Assembly (NCBI GenBank): GCA_905206455.1
Contig: CAJLHL010000011.1
Location: 1-34,268 of the forward strand
Direction: 5' to 3'
DNA: 34,268 nucleotides
Source: an uncultured Eubacteriales bacterium
GTDB taxonomy: Bacteria; Bacillota; Clostridia; Peptostreptococcales; Anaerovoracaceae
Positions 16,254-25,085 of this stretch are shown here, piece after piece. Numbering within the stretch: the first letter of the stretch is position 1; each line of letters starts with the position of its first letter. The notes under the pieces were generated by a model, which worked only from the letters and a program-made list of their open reading frames with translations, made no database searches and was not told the DNA's origin. The position numbers were made by a program, and so were the translations under genes.

Positions 16254-17441
16254 ATGTACCAAAACAATCCATTAGATGAAAAAATCGACCGCAAACACAG
16301 TGACTCCGTGAAATACGGAGCCGGAAACCGCGATCCGGAAAGAGAAAAACTTCTTCCGCTCTGGGTGGCCGATATGGATTTCCGGGTGCCTGACCCCGTT
16401 ATAAAAGCTCTCCGCGACCGGACAGAGCACGGTATCTTCGGCTACGGCGCCGCAGAAGAAAATTATTATGACGCTGTCTGCGGCTGGTTTCGTACCCATT
16501 TTCATTTTGACATCGATCCCCGCTGGATCGTGACGACTCCCGGAGTCGTCTTCGCACTGTCCGCAGCGATCCGCACATTTACGGAAAGGGGAGACGCCGT
16601 TTTAATCAACCGGCCGGTCTACTATCCCTTCAGCAATCTCATCGACGGTCTGAAGCGCCGTCTGATCAACAGTCCGCTCCAGCTGAAAGGCGGCCGCTAC
16701 GAAATCGACTTCGCGGATGTGGAGGAAAAAATCGTCAGCAGCGGCGTCCGTCTGTATCTCCTCTGCAGCCCTCACAATCCGGTAGGCCGGGTCTGGACCC
16801 GGGAAGAATTAAAAAAACTGGGGGATATCTGTCTGAAACACGATGTTCTCATCGTAGCGGACGAGATTCACTGCGACTTTGTCTGGTCAGACCACCCTCA
16901 TACGGTATTCGCATCCCTGGGAGAACCGTACCGCAGACGCTGCATCCTGTGCACCGCACCGAGCAAGACATTTAATCTGGCAGGCCTCAACACCTCCAAC
17001 ATCATCATCGCTGACGATGATCTGCGCCGCCGTTTCCGAAAGACGGTCACCGACATCGGTGCTTCCGCAATCAATGTCATGGGACTCACCGCCTGCCGCG
17101 CCGCCTACGAAAGCGGGCTGCCGTGGCTTCAGGAAGTCAGGAATTATATTCGCGGCAATATGGACTTTACGGCGTCTTACCTCGCTGAAAACATTCCGGA
17201 AGTCCGCCTGATCCGCCCGGAAGGCACATACCTCCTGTGGCTCGACATGCGCGGTCTCGGTCTCGGCGACGAGGAACTGGAGCGCTTCATCACACAGGAC
17301 GCCGGTCTGTGGCTGGACAGAGGCAGCATGTTCGGCCCGGAGGGCGCGGGATTTCAGCGGATCAACACCGCCTGCCCGCGTCCGGTTATGGAACAGGCTC
17401 TCAGACAGCTGCACGAAGCGGTTTTATCGATCCGCAGATAA
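16254..17441 (+). CDS. MalY/PatB-family PLP-dependent C-S lyase (cystathionine beta-lyase-like)
   Basis: The 395-residue fold-type I aminotransferase-like enzyme shows LWVADMDFRVPDPVIKAL near the N-terminus, CSPHNPVGRVW, the PLP-pairing Asp in VADEIHCDF and the Schiff-base Lys in CTAPSKTFNLAGL. The C-terminal Arg for carboxylate binding is present in the last third. The family cleaves C-S bonds in cystathionine or cysteine conjugates and makes pyruvate, ammonia and a thiol. GGAGG is upstream of the ATG. Whether it serves methionine biosynthesis or sulfur scavenging cannot be told from sequence. Confidence 0.92.
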   Translation: MYQNNPLDEKIDRKHSDSVKYGAGNRDPEREKLLPLWVADMDFRVPDPVIKALRDRTEHGIFGYGAAEENYYDAVCGWFRTHFHFDIDPRWIVTTPGVVFALSAAIRTFTERGDAVLINRPVYYPFSNLIDGLKRRLINSPLQLKGGRYEIDFADVEEKIVSSGVRLYLLCSPHNPVGRVWTREELKKLGDICLKHDVLIVADEIHCDFVWSDHPHTVFASLGEPYRRRCILCTAPSKTFNLAGLNTSNIIIADDDLRRRFRKTVTDIGASAINVMGLTACRAAYESGLPWLQEVRNYIRGNMDFTASYLAENIPEVRLIRPEGTYLLWLDMRGLGLGDEELERFITQDAGLWLDRGSMFGPEGAGFQRINTACPRPVMEQALRQLHEAVLSIRR

Positions 17442-17531
17442 ACACTCCGGCGCAGATTTCCTTTCTGTCCGAAATCCGGCTATGCCGCGCCTCCGACGCG
17501 CCGGCAAGAAATCACACGTCGTAAATTTTCT

Positions 17532-18668
17532 CTAATCCGCGATCCGGTCGCGGCGCTTATCGTACCTGTATTCTTTTCCATCCCTGATACAGACGATCTC
17601 TCCGCCTCTTTGGAAGATTTCATCGTATTCACACGGTATGAGCAGCGCCGCTACGATCTTGCGGAGCCTGCTGTCGCCCATGATGCGGATCATTCCTTTT
17701 CTGCCGCCCTGAACACTGACGAGATAACCGTCATCCTCACCGCTGACCGTATAAATATCCTCGTTGAGAGGAGGGAAAATCCACAGACCGCCGCAGGCAT
17801 CGAAAAGCCCTCTGCCCTCTGGGGTTTCCGCGATATGAATGCCCGCCGGGTACGCCTCCAGGACGAACCCCTGTTCCACCGCATAGTTGTTCTGAATATG
17901 ATACAGCGTCCTCAGAATTCTGATATCGCCATCGTAGACCGGCACGAGAAATCTGCAGAAGGACTCCGGCTGGTCATCGGAAGTTACGAGACCCCCGAAG
18001 CAGTGAAGTCCGCTCTCCTTCTCACAGAATGTTTCCGCACGTTCCGCTTCTTCCGGCGAGGTGCAGAAAGCGTACATTCCGATATTCTCGCCTTTCGGCA
18101 GCGCCTCCGCTTCTTCGGGATTTATCATTTTATAGGACAGCGGCACTCCCGGCGTGTGGTGAAGCGGCATATGTTCCGCCGGATAATGGTCCTGGCGGTG
18201 GTTTCCCCGGTATCCCAGAGCGGTGCACTTCAGGTAGGCGATAAAAGAAGCTTCGTCGGCGAAGCGGATCACACACGCCTCGTCAAACATGCTCTCGTTT
18301 TCCGGCAGATAAGTGTGAAAGAGTGCGTCTGCGTTTTCGCGGCTGTCGCCGATCAGACAGTACTCCCAGATATCGTCGCTGCCATCCCAGAAACCGCCGT
18401 CACTGTTCCAGCGGGGAAGCATCTCCAGAGAACGGTCCGGCATTTCACCGGGATAGAGGACATAATAAAAAACCTCCAGAGGTTCCATGCCGTCCTCGCT
18501 GTCATCGCGTCCCCCATCCGTAAATGCGGACGTGTCCACAGCGTAACGCAGACAGTTTTCCTTTCTCTCCGGCTTTCCCGCGTATCTCCATTCGGAAAAA
18601 GCCTGTTCCACCGCCTCCGTCCGGCCGTAAAAATTCATATAAAATCGATCGTTTAGTCTGTTCATCAT
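17532..18668 (-). CDS. Hypothetical cytoplasmic protein with a C-terminal WG-repeat-like segment
   Basis: The 378-residue protein has no signal peptide or membrane segment and is acidic and rich in aromatic residues. I do not recognise its main body. The last 60 residues (GYLVSVQGGRKGMIRIMG then IPCEYDEIFQRGGEIVCIRDG) match the pattern of a single WG (KWG) repeat: a hydrophobic strand, G-K-x-G-x-I, and P-x-x-YD-x-I. The ATG at 18668 is chosen because GAGG stands seven bases upstream. The gene follows cysE on the same strand but is insulated by a terminator. Confidence 0.7.
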   Translation of the reverse strand: MMNRLNDRFYMNFYGRTEAVEQAFSEWRYAGKPERKENCLRYAVDTSAFTDGGRDDSEDGMEPLEVFYYVLYPGEMPDRSLEMLPRWNSDGGFWDGSDDIWEYCLIGDSRENADALFHTYLPENESMFDEACVIRFADEASFIAYLKCTALGYRGNHRQDHYPAEHMPLHHTPGVPLSYKMINPEEAEALPKGENIGMYAFCTSPEEAERAETFCEKESGLHCFGGLVTSDDQPESFCRFLVPVYDGDIRILRTLYHIQNNYAVEQGFVLEAYPAGIHIAETPEGRGLFDACGGLWIFPPLNEDIYTVSGEDDGYLVSVQGGRKGMIRIMGDSRLRKIVAALLIPCEYDEIFQRGGEIVCIRDGKEYRYDKRRDRIAD

Positions 18669-18687
18669 TATTTTCCTCATACAAAAA

Positions 18688-18723
18688 GGGCGGCGTCTCC
18701 GCTCCCGCGGATACGCCGAACCC
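18688..18723 (-). terminator. Terminator after cysE
   Basis: GGGCGGCGTCTCCGC (18688-18702) pairs with GCGGATACGCC and CCC (18707-18723) around the loop TCCC, with one mismatch and a small bulge. The minus strand continues with five T residues. Confidence 0.7.
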
Positions 18724-18733
18724 TCTTTTATTT

Positions 18734-19618
18734 TCATGACTTATAAATCAGTTCCGGATTTTTCATCAGCACTGTCGTATTGGCGGGCACCGATGAGGTG
18801 ACGAAAGCGTTGCCTCCGATGGTGGAACCTTCGCCGATGACTGTCTCGCCGCCGAGAATGGACGCTCCCGAATAGATCGTCACATAGTTCTGGATGTCAG
18901 GATGACGCTTTTTTCCTTTGATCGCCTGGCCTCCCTTGGTGGACAGGCCTCCCAGAGTCACGCCCTGATAAATTTTCACATGATGCCCGATGGTCGTGGT
19001 CTCCCCGATCACGATGCCGGTGCCATGATCGATAAAGAAATACTTGTCGATCGCAGCGCCCGGATGGATATCGATGCCTGTCAGCCCGTGAGCATGCTCT
19101 GTCATAATTCTCGGAATCAGAGGAACACCCATGGTAAACAGTTCATGGGCAATCCGGTAAACGGTGATAGCGTAGATTCCCGGATAGGAGTAAATAATCT
19201 CTTCCATGCTGTAAGCGGCGGGATCGCCGTCATAAGCCGCCTGAACGTCCGTCTCGAGATATTCCCTGATCTTTCCGATCCTGCTGAGAAATTCGTCGCA
19301 CTTACTGCCGACTTCCAGTTCGATGGCTTCCGCGAAGCCGCAGCTGGACGGCTCGCAGCAGAGATACGCTTTCATCATCTGCTTGCTCAGATGATACTTG
19401 ATATCCTCCACCAGCTCTCCGACATAGTACTCGATGTATTCCGAACGGAGATTTTTGACCTCGAAAAATCCGGGAAACACCAGCTTCCGGATGGATTCCA
19501 GCACATCCACCACCACAGCCCGGTTCGGCTGCGAAGATTTGTCAATCTGCGTCGTCAGCTGATCTTCGCGATAGCTTTCGAGTATATCTTTCACGATCTT
19601 ATCTGTTGTCTCAGACAT
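18734..19618 (-). CDS. cysE: Serine O-acetyltransferase
   Basis: The 294-residue enzyme has an N-terminal helical domain (about 1-170) and a left-handed beta-helix hexapeptide-repeat domain (about 185-285). Catalytic motifs are DHGTGIVIGETTTIG and HHVKIYQGVTLGG. The segment GITAITV...HELFTMGVPLIPRIMTEHAH is represented here by AYSMEEIIYSYPGIYAITVYR and MTEHAHGLTGIDIHPGA. It acetylates serine to O-acetylserine, the acceptor for sulfide in cysteine synthesis. The ATG at 19618 follows GGGAGGG; a far-upstream in-frame Met at 19762 is unlikely. The leader (19619-20002) carries two long direct repeats. Confidence 0.95.
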   Translation of the reverse strand: MSETTDKIVKDILESYREDQLTTQIDKSSQPNRAVVVDVLESIRKLVFPGFFEVKNLRSEYIEYYVGELVEDIKYHLSKQMMKAYLCCEPSSCGFAEAIELEVGSKCDEFLSRIGKIREYLETDVQAAYDGDPAAYSMEEIIYSYPGIYAITVYRIAHELFTMGVPLIPRIMTEHAHGLTGIDIHPGAAIDKYFFIDHGTGIVIGETTTIGHHVKIYQGVTLGGLSTKGGQAIKGKKRHPDIQNYVTIYSGASILGGETVIGEGSTIGGNAFVTSSVPANTTVLMKNPELIYKS

Positions 19619-19790
19619 AAAGACCCTCCCCCGTTTCAAAATCAATAAGCGGATCAGCGCACGGTTCTGCCTCGGCGCAGAGAGCCGCGGAAGAACAGAC
19701 GCTCTGCAAAAACCGGCGAATAGAGAGATTTCCTCCTGTCCTTCGATATGTTTGTGCTGCAAACAAAACAGGCTTCATTCGTCCGGCTGA

Positions 19791-19839
19791 GCTCTTGCCG
19801 CGCTTCTCTTGCAAATCGCTAAGTTGAAGCTATTATACC
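19791..19839 (-). repeat. 49-bp direct repeat, cysE-proximal copy
   Basis: This copy differs from the one at 19921-19969 at a single base (C19799 versus T19929), and the period is exactly 130 bp. On the minus strand it begins GGTATAAT, so each copy contains a -10-like box and the next 41 bases. The unique spacer (19840-19920) holds a hairpin CTGTC/GACAG and a GCTTCAACT that is complementary to AGTTGAAGC in the repeat. Confidence 0.85.
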
Positions 19840-19920
19840 GTGTCGGCTACGGCTCAGTCTTCGTCTTCTCTTTCTGCTTCAACTCGACTGTCGCCGAGGG
19901 ACAGGTATGAGTTCAACTAA

Positions 19921-19969
19921 GCTCTTGCTGCGCTTCTCTTGCAAATCGCTAAGTTGAAGCTATTATACC
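19921..19969 (-). repeat. 49-bp direct repeat, cysE-distal copy with extended -10 box
   Basis: This copy reads TGGTATAAT on the minus strand, an extended -10 box; CAGACA lies 17 bp further upstream as a possible -35 (4 of 6). Transcripts starting here would fold TTCAACTTAGC with GCTTAGTTGAA (one mismatch), or alternatively with AGTTGAAGC from the spacer. This suggests a small RNA or a long structured leader for cysE. Confidence 0.7.
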
Positions 19970-20002
19970 ACAAGCGCTGAACTCTGTCTGCGGATTTTCG
20001 TC

Positions 20003-20494
20003 TCACGCCGTCCCCTCTTCGGAACCGCCGGCGCCCTGCGCTTCGGCAGATTCTTCCAAAAGTTCGATCATATCGCCCTTTTTAGCGACGCCCGGTTCCA
20101 GTATTTTTACGAAAATACCTTCCCGGGGCATCACGCAGTCACCCGCCGCCTGACGGATCGCACAGCCCTGATGACACTCTTTTCCGATCTGCGTCACTTC
20201 CGCCAGCGCAGTGCCGATTCTCATCCGGGTCCCGACGGGAAGCTCGTATAGGACGATTCCCTCCGTAACGATATTTTCGCCGAAATCCCCCGGTTTCAGC
20301 CGAATCTTGGTCAGAAGCCGCTGAAGATGATCGACACTCTCCTGCGCCAGAAGGGATACTTGTCTGTGCCAGTTTCCCGCATGAGCATCCCCCTCAATTC
20401 CCCAGTCCGGGCGCATTTCAATCCGTTCCGCGGGCACTTTCTGCACGCCTTTCTTTTCGCTGATGCAAACATCTATAATTCTGGCCGTTTTCAT
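20003..20494 (-). CDS. MOSC-domain protein
   Basis: The 163-residue single-domain MOSC protein starts MKTARIIDVCISEKKGVQK and includes GIEGDAHAGNWHRQVSLLA, FGENIVTEGI and the conserved Cys in IGKECHQGCAIR. MOSC domains bind molybdenum cofactor through this Cys and move or modify sulfur-carrying groups. The ATG at 20494 has only a weak ribosome site. It lies upstream of cysE on the same strand, separated by the repeat-bearing leader. Small stand-alone MOSC proteins usually accompany molybdopterin genes, but none are in this window. Confidence 0.88.
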   Translation of the reverse strand: MKTARIIDVCISEKKGVQKVPAERIEMRPDWGIEGDAHAGNWHRQVSLLAQESVDHLQRLLTKIRLKPGDFGENIVTEGIVLYELPVGTRMRIGTALAEVTQIGKECHQGCAIRQAAGDCVMPREGIFVKILEPGVAKKGDMIELLEESAEAQGAGGSEEGTA

Positions 20495-20610
20495 ATCTGT
20501 TTTCTCACTTTCTTCTTCTCCTCTCCGAATCGTTTTCTCTAATATGTTATCCGCAAACGCCGCATCAGGCAACACAAATTTTCACAGCCGGAAAAAACAT
20601 GGCAAAACGA

Positions 20611-20634
20611 CAGACGTTCCCGAAGGAACGCCTG
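20611..20634 (-). terminator. UUCG-loop hairpin downstream of the sigma-factor remnant
   Basis: CAGACGTTCC (20611-20620) pairs with GGAACGCCTG (20625-20634) with one G-T pair. On the minus strand the loop reads TTCG, and the stem is followed by TCGTTTT. It fits a terminator for the transcript of the truncated sigma gene. Confidence 0.6.
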
Positions 20635-20731
20635 TGATGAAACTGCGGAAAAGAAAAATACCGGGCGGAACATGAGATTTGAGGGAAGCGATGGACTCCA
20701 AATACCAATACCTTCGCAAAAAGACGTTTCG

Positions 20732-20869
20732 TCATTCTCCGGCTGTCTGATGGTCATTGACTATCCCGTACGCCAAAGAGTACAGACGTGTTCCGAATTG
20801 ATCGGAGGTCTGCTTGATGGCGGTTTCGTCACGGGATAAATACAGTTCAACAATTCGATTGTCATTCAA
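20732..20869 (-). pseudogene. Truncated sigma-70-family (ECF-like) factor, N-terminal remnant
   Basis: Starting at TTG 20869, preceded by GGAGAGG, the frame reads NDNRIVELYLSRDETAIK, then GTRLYSLAYGIVNDHQTAGE, and stops at 45 residues. This is region 2.1-2.2 of the clostridial sigma factors whose next residues are normally C-E-N-D-T-Y-L. Here GAATGACGAAACG replaces the expected GAATGCGAAAAC, so one inserted A makes the stop. Downstream no frame restores regions 2.3-4 convincingly, and a terminator follows at 20611-20634. The start signals are intact, so decay is probably recent at the 5' end, but no functional factor is possible. Confidence 0.6.
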
Positions 20870-21363
20870 AGCTTTCCTCTCCTTTCTCTTTATATCTGAA
20901 ACACCCTTCTTCCTGATAAGCACCGTTTAGGACGCGCAGGTTACACTTTTCAAGAAAATTATAGTAAGTATTTCAAACATCTCTATCTGCCTGCCGGTCC
21001 CGTTGTGCTTCTCTGCGGACGCCCCCGGCGGGCTGAACAATGAGATGTGTCACGAGCTGTCCACCGTCCCGCGGTATTTTAAGGGTCTCTCCGAACAGTG
21101 CGTCAGAGAACGAGTACGTTTCCAAACCTTTAAACAAACAAAAGAAAAGACACTCAGCTTTGAAAAGCCAAGTGCCTCTTGTTTTTCCGCTGCCGATCCC
21201 GCCTGACAAGCGCTGCAACGCAATGCTTTGAAATTATTTTCCTGCGAACGCCTGTATCAGCAGTTGGCGTTTTTCTTCCCCGCTGAGCACAGCCAGAGAA
21301 TACGGCTGATCTTTGGACGTTTCCTCGGATTTCGGATGTTTTTCGTATTATTCCGGAATCTGA
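20870..21363. other. Gene-free region downstream of the ABC permease
   Basis: It contains the terminator at 21149-21176 and the probable promoter of the sigma remnant. Several short open frames cross it on both strands without ribosome sites or recognisable residues. Confidence 0.45.
21149..21176 (-). terminator. Probable terminator of the GntR-ABC operon (21364-24765)
   Basis: GACACT-CA-GCTTT (21149-21161) pairs with AAAGC-CA-AGTGCC (21164-21176), with one A/C mismatch and a CA/CA internal loop. T-rich sequence follows on both strands, so it can act in either direction. It lies 188 bp beyond the permease stop. Confidence 0.6.
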
Positions 21364-23511
21364 TTATTCTGCCGGCGCTCCGATTCCCGAAGGAATATCC
21401 GCCCTTCGGATAAATCCGAGGTCACATTCGCGATAGCCCTCGGCATTCGCTTTTGAATAGAACGCGAGCCAGCAATATTCCGACAGATTTTCTTTCTCTA
21501 ATAACTCGACGGCGGAGTAATCCAGCGCCAGGCTGTACAGAGATCTCATCAGCGCAGGATCACTGACGATCACCGTATTTTTATCCGCTTCCGGCAGTAC
21601 GCCGCCGATGAGATCCTGAGAAGAAGAAACGACTCCGTATTCTCCCGAAACGATCGTGCTGAGCGCCGCCGCAGACCGGTTATTTTCGATACTGCTTTCC
21701 AGCTGAGCGAGATATCCTTTTTCCCGCAGCCAGGCCAGACTCGCTGTATCGCTGTTTTTCAGAGAAAATTCTCTGGTTTCCGCCGCAGGAGAGGAACTTC
21801 CCTGTGTTTGTACGTCGAGATAGAGTACGATTGCAGCGTAATCCGCTTTCCAGCGGCGTTCTATGAGTTTTTCCGCGGCGAGGGACAGGATCTCCTGACG
21901 ATAGACTTCATAAAATTCCGCCATATCTTCTTTCGGCATACTGATCGAGACAGCAGGTTCGCTTTCTTCATCATATGCGGTATTGACCGGGATGATATTT
22001 CCCGACAGGATTTCCGCTTTTCTGTCCGCCGTATTGAGATTCATCGCATTTTCGCGCATACCCCTCACTTCGTCGCTGTCGATCAGTTTCCGGTAGGTCT
22101 CGCTTTCTTTCAGCAGGGAAGCCGGAACTTCATAGCTTCTCGCCTGCTTTACTTTATAACGATCGCTGTCGCGACTTCCTGTACAATAGGAAATTTCGAT
22201 CAGATTGTCGTAGTTGGAGTCGCCTTTCTCGCAGATCTCTTTGTTTTCTATGATCTCTTTGTGCAGCTGCGCGACGAGAGCGATCGTCTCCGGCTCTCTG
22301 AATTCTCTTCGCTGCATATCATCCGAAGCGATCATCTGGTTGAGCGCCGGACTGGTGATTTCCACCTGATCGATTTTCTGGGGATCCGGAACTCTCGATT
22401 CGAAACCTGTCAGATCGAAGACGATAACCGCGAAGAAGACCAGCGCGGCGACGAGATAAGCGACCGCTGTTTTTAAGAACGGTTTGTCAAAGACACGTAC
22501 CGTCTTCATAATGATCATGCGAACGATAATCATCGCCAGCAGAGCTCCGCAGATATAGCCGAAAACAGTGATTCCCTGAGATTCTTCAAAAATCGTGTGG
22601 AAAGCGAATCCCAAAAGAGACATTCCGAGAAATCCGAAGAGCAGCGTGATGAGCACATTAGCCGGCTTAAACACCACACCGTCCGTCGCCCGTTCCAGCT
22701 TTCTCTTGTTATAGAGGAACATGCTGAAAGCGATGATGACCGCTGTGACTGCCAGATAGATGACGCTCCACTTCAGGCCGATCGGATTATATGCTACCGA
22801 TTTGATCGCAGGAGACAGGTCGTCGATATTCTGAAAATTATATTCGTTGTAACCGAACAGATACATCAGATAGTACAATTTCAAAATCAGATAGATCGCC
22901 GGTACGATGACATTGAATCCGACAGCCGCGATAAAATGATGCACCGACGTTCCGGTGATCATGCCCCCGAAGATCACGACAGCTAAAACGAAGAGCGACG
23001 TCAGGCAGTAATCCCACATCCACAAAAGCACCCGGCTGCGGGCGAAGAGGTTTTCCTCCGCGTACATGCCCGCCGTCGGATCATAGATCGGCTGAGCGAT
23101 GATCAGCAGAACGATTCCCGTCAGAAGAACCGGCAGGACACAGAATAAAAGACAGGACAGGAAATGGCTGCTGAACAGTGTATTTCTCGTCAGCGGTTGC
23201 GAATGAACCGACATGACGCTGCCGGTGCGGTGCAGATAACTGAATATCAGCAGACCTGCCAGAAGCGGCACCCAGAGTGAATTTAAAATGATAAAAGGAT
23301 TCTGCCCCGCCAGGAGATTGTCTACGATGCTTCCCACTCTCATGGCATTGATTCCGCCGTCTTCCCTGATCAGAGAATACCGGGTCAGAATCGGCAGAAT
23401 GCCGAAGAGAAAATATCCGATGAAGGCAAATACCGGAATCGCCCAGAATCTTCGAAAATCCTCGCGGATGACGGCAGGTGAAACGCTAAAGAATGATGTC
23501 TTTGATTTCAT
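21364..23511 (-). CDS. ABC transporter permease with large extracytoplasmic C-terminal domain
   Basis: The 715-residue protein has a hydrophobic N-terminal half with about ten membrane segments (residues 25-390; for example YFLFGILPIL and MIIVRMIIMKTV). A soluble C-terminal half (about 395-715) follows, starting DLTGFESRVPDPQK. This layout matches the large permeases of YtrA-regulated operons in Clostridia. The ATG at 23511 has GGAGGT seven bases upstream. The gene overlaps the ATPase gene by 26 bp. It probably exports, or removes from the membrane, a cell-envelope-active compound. The substrate is unknown. Confidence 0.8.
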   Translation of the reverse strand: MKSKTSFFSVSPAVIREDFRRFWAIPVFAFIGYFLFGILPILTRYSLIREDGGINAMRVGSIVDNLLAGQNPFIILNSLWVPLLAGLLIFSYLHRTGSVMSVHSQPLTRNTLFSSHFLSCLLFCVLPVLLTGIVLLIIAQPIYDPTAGMYAEENLFARSRVLLWMWDYCLTSLFVLAVVIFGGMITGTSVHHFIAAVGFNVIVPAIYLILKLYYLMYLFGYNEYNFQNIDDLSPAIKSVAYNPIGLKWSVIYLAVTAVIIAFSMFLYNKRKLERATDGVVFKPANVLITLLFGFLGMSLLGFAFHTIFEESQGITVFGYICGALLAMIIVRMIIMKTVRVFDKPFLKTAVAYLVAALVFFAVIVFDLTGFESRVPDPQKIDQVEITSPALNQMIASDDMQRREFREPETIALVAQLHKEIIENKEICEKGDSNYDNLIEISYCTGSRDSDRYKVKQARSYEVPASLLKESETYRKLIDSDEVRGMRENAMNLNTADRKAEILSGNIIPVNTAYDEESEPAVSISMPKEDMAEFYEVYRQEILSLAAEKLIERRWKADYAAIVLYLDVQTQGSSSPAAETREFSLKNSDTASLAWLREKGYLAQLESSIENNRSAAALSTIVSGEYGVVSSSQDLIGGVLPEADKNTVIVSDPALMRSLYSLALDYSAVELLEKENLSEYCWLAFYSKANAEGYRECDLGFIRRADIPSGIGAPAE

Positions 23512-24385
23512 AGTGTTCACCTCCCAGTTCGTAAATAAAAATCTCTTCCAGTGTCAGAGGAAGTACGTCGAACAGTATCGGACGATACGGTTCCAGCGCC
23601 CGGCGGATCTGTTCGCTGTCGTTCCGGATGATCAGCAGATCCACCTTTCCTCTCGATTCTCTGTGTACGATATTCAGACCTGCGTACCCCTTTTCCGCGT
23701 CGGCCTTATCGTTAAACGCCACCTGAATCTTATTGATGTCGGATTTGAGCTCGTCGAGATCTCTCTCAATGTGCATTCTTCCTTTGTCTAAAATGCCGAT
23801 GCTGTCGCAGATCCCCTCCATCTCACGAAGATTGTGAGATGAGATCAGCACCGTCATCCCCTCGGAAACGTCGTCGATAATATATTTCCAGACCAGCTTT
23901 CGTATGATCGGATCGAGACCGTCGATAGGCTCATCCAGAATCAGATACTTCGGCCTGGTGCACATGGTCAGGATGAACGCCGCCTGTTTCTGCATCCCCT
24001 TTGAGAAGCTGTTCATCTTCTTTCCGCTGCCCAGATCGAAAGCCTTTCTCATCTCGTCATAACGTTCCTGATCCCATACGGGATAGAGAGATTGATAATA
24101 TTTCACCGCGTCTTTCATCGTATACGGTGCGAAATAGCTCAGATCATCCGGTACAAAACCGATCTGTGCCTTAAGGGCCGGATTTTCATAAACCGGTTCC
24201 CCGTCAAACAGGATTTCCCCCGAGTCCTGTCTGAGAATTCCGGTCAGATGTTTGATAATCGTCGTCTTGCCGGAACCGTTTGTGCCTACCAGCCCGTAGA
24301 TGGAACCAGTATTTACATTGATCGACAGATCCTTCAGCGCGTGAAAGTCGTCGAAATGCTTATTTACGTTTTTCACGGTAATCAA
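23486..24385 (-). CDS. ABC transporter ATP-binding protein of the YtrB type
   Basis: The 299-residue ATPase has Walker A GLVGTNGSGKTTII, a Q-loop near IGFVPDD, a signature-like FSKGMQKQ (degenerate LSGGQ), Walker B YLILDEPIDGLDP and the H-loop ISSHNLREME. The C-terminal extension (about 215-299) is common in ABC-2 ATPases. It starts inside the stop of the upstream GntR gene (ATGA overlap) and overlaps the permease, so the three are one translationally coupled operon. Confidence 0.93.
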   Translation of the reverse strand: MITVKNVNKHFDDFHALKDLSINVNTGSIYGLVGTNGSGKTTIIKHLTGILRQDSGEILFDGEPVYENPALKAQIGFVPDDLSYFAPYTMKDAVKYYQSLYPVWDQERYDEMRKAFDLGSGKKMNSFSKGMQKQAAFILTMCTRPKYLILDEPIDGLDPIIRKLVWKYIIDDVSEGMTVLISSHNLREMEGICDSIGILDKGRMHIERDLDELKSDINKIQVAFNDKADAEKGYAGLNIVHRESRGKVDLLIIRNDSEQIRRALEPYRPILFDVLPLTLEEIFIYELGGEHYEIKDIIL

Positions 24386-24765
24386 GCTCTGCCACTCCCT
24401 TCGCTGTAAACCTCGTCTACCTTTTCTTTCACTTCGTCTGAAGTAATCCCCATAAACATCAGCTCCTTGACAGCGAATTTCAGATCGTCGCTGACCTGGC
24501 TGAATCTCTTCTCGTCAAACTGCATCTCATCTCTCTCCTTTACAAAACATCCCAGACCCGTAACCGTGTAGATATACCCCTGATGTTCTAATTCCCGATA
24601 CGCCTTTTGAACGGTATTCGGATTGACGGTAAGTGTCTTCGATAACTCGCGGACCGACGGCAGCTTTGACTCCGCAGATAAAATTCCAGTAACGATCAAT
24701 TCTTTGATATTATCTACGACTTGTTCGTAAATGGACTTTCTGCTCTTCATGTCTACCTGGAACAA
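24382..24765 (-). CDS. GntR-family regulator, YtrA subfamily
   Basis: The 127-residue protein has an N-terminal winged helix (SIYEQVVDNIKELIVTG, LPSVRELSKTLTVNPNTVQKAYRELE) and a short helical C-terminus (about 85-127), the hallmark of YtrA. The start is TTG at 24765, preceded by a GGGGG run about nine bases upstream. An in-frame ATG at 24750 has a poorer site. YtrA proteins repress their own ABC operon and are relieved by cell-wall-active antibiotics such as those binding lipid II. Confidence 0.92.
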   Translation of the reverse strand: MFQVDMKSRKSIYEQVVDNIKELIVTGILSAESKLPSVRELSKTLTVNPNTVQKAYRELEHQGYIYTVTGLGCFVKERDEMQFDEKRFSQVSDDLKFAVKELMFMGITSDEVKEKVDEVYSEGSGRA

Positions 24766-25007
24766 TAAGATTTCCCCCTTTCACTGGTATGGGAAGAACG
24801 AACGGAAAAACCGGACAGATCCGGACACTGCGCCCCTGAGAAACGATACCCCCGTCGTCCGGCAGCATACGGACTGATCTCGCGCCGACATTTGCCGATG
24901 CGATGCCGAAATCGGCGGCGCGCTCTGATCAGACAGCCTGCCAGAACTCCGCACCGGAAAAACTCGCCGGCTCCCCTGATAATCCCGCTCGTTCTTCAAC
25001 TGTTCTT

Positions 25008-25037
25008 AGTGTACCATTCATACTAATACAGTGTCAA
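25008..25037 (-). promoter_or_regulatory. Promoter of the minus-strand GntR-ABC operon
   Basis: On the minus strand TTGACA (25037-25032) and TACACT (25013-25008) are 18 bp apart. AGTGTCAACACT (25030-25041), with 5-bp complementary ends, overlaps the -35 box and is a candidate operator. Confidence 0.6.
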
Positions 25038-25085
25038 CACTTATTTCCGTTTTCTTTCATTGCGGTACGCAAAAAATTTCAGAAA

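Noticed and set aside
17610..18656. Plus-strand open frame of 348 codons opposite the WG-like protein
   Set aside because: No ribosome site and no family features; the minus-strand frame has a good start and protein-like composition.
19619..20002. T-box or S-box riboswitch upstream of cysE
   Set aside because: The conserved T-box AGGGTGG-ACCGCG block and the S-box core are both absent; only the direct repeats and hairpins are present.
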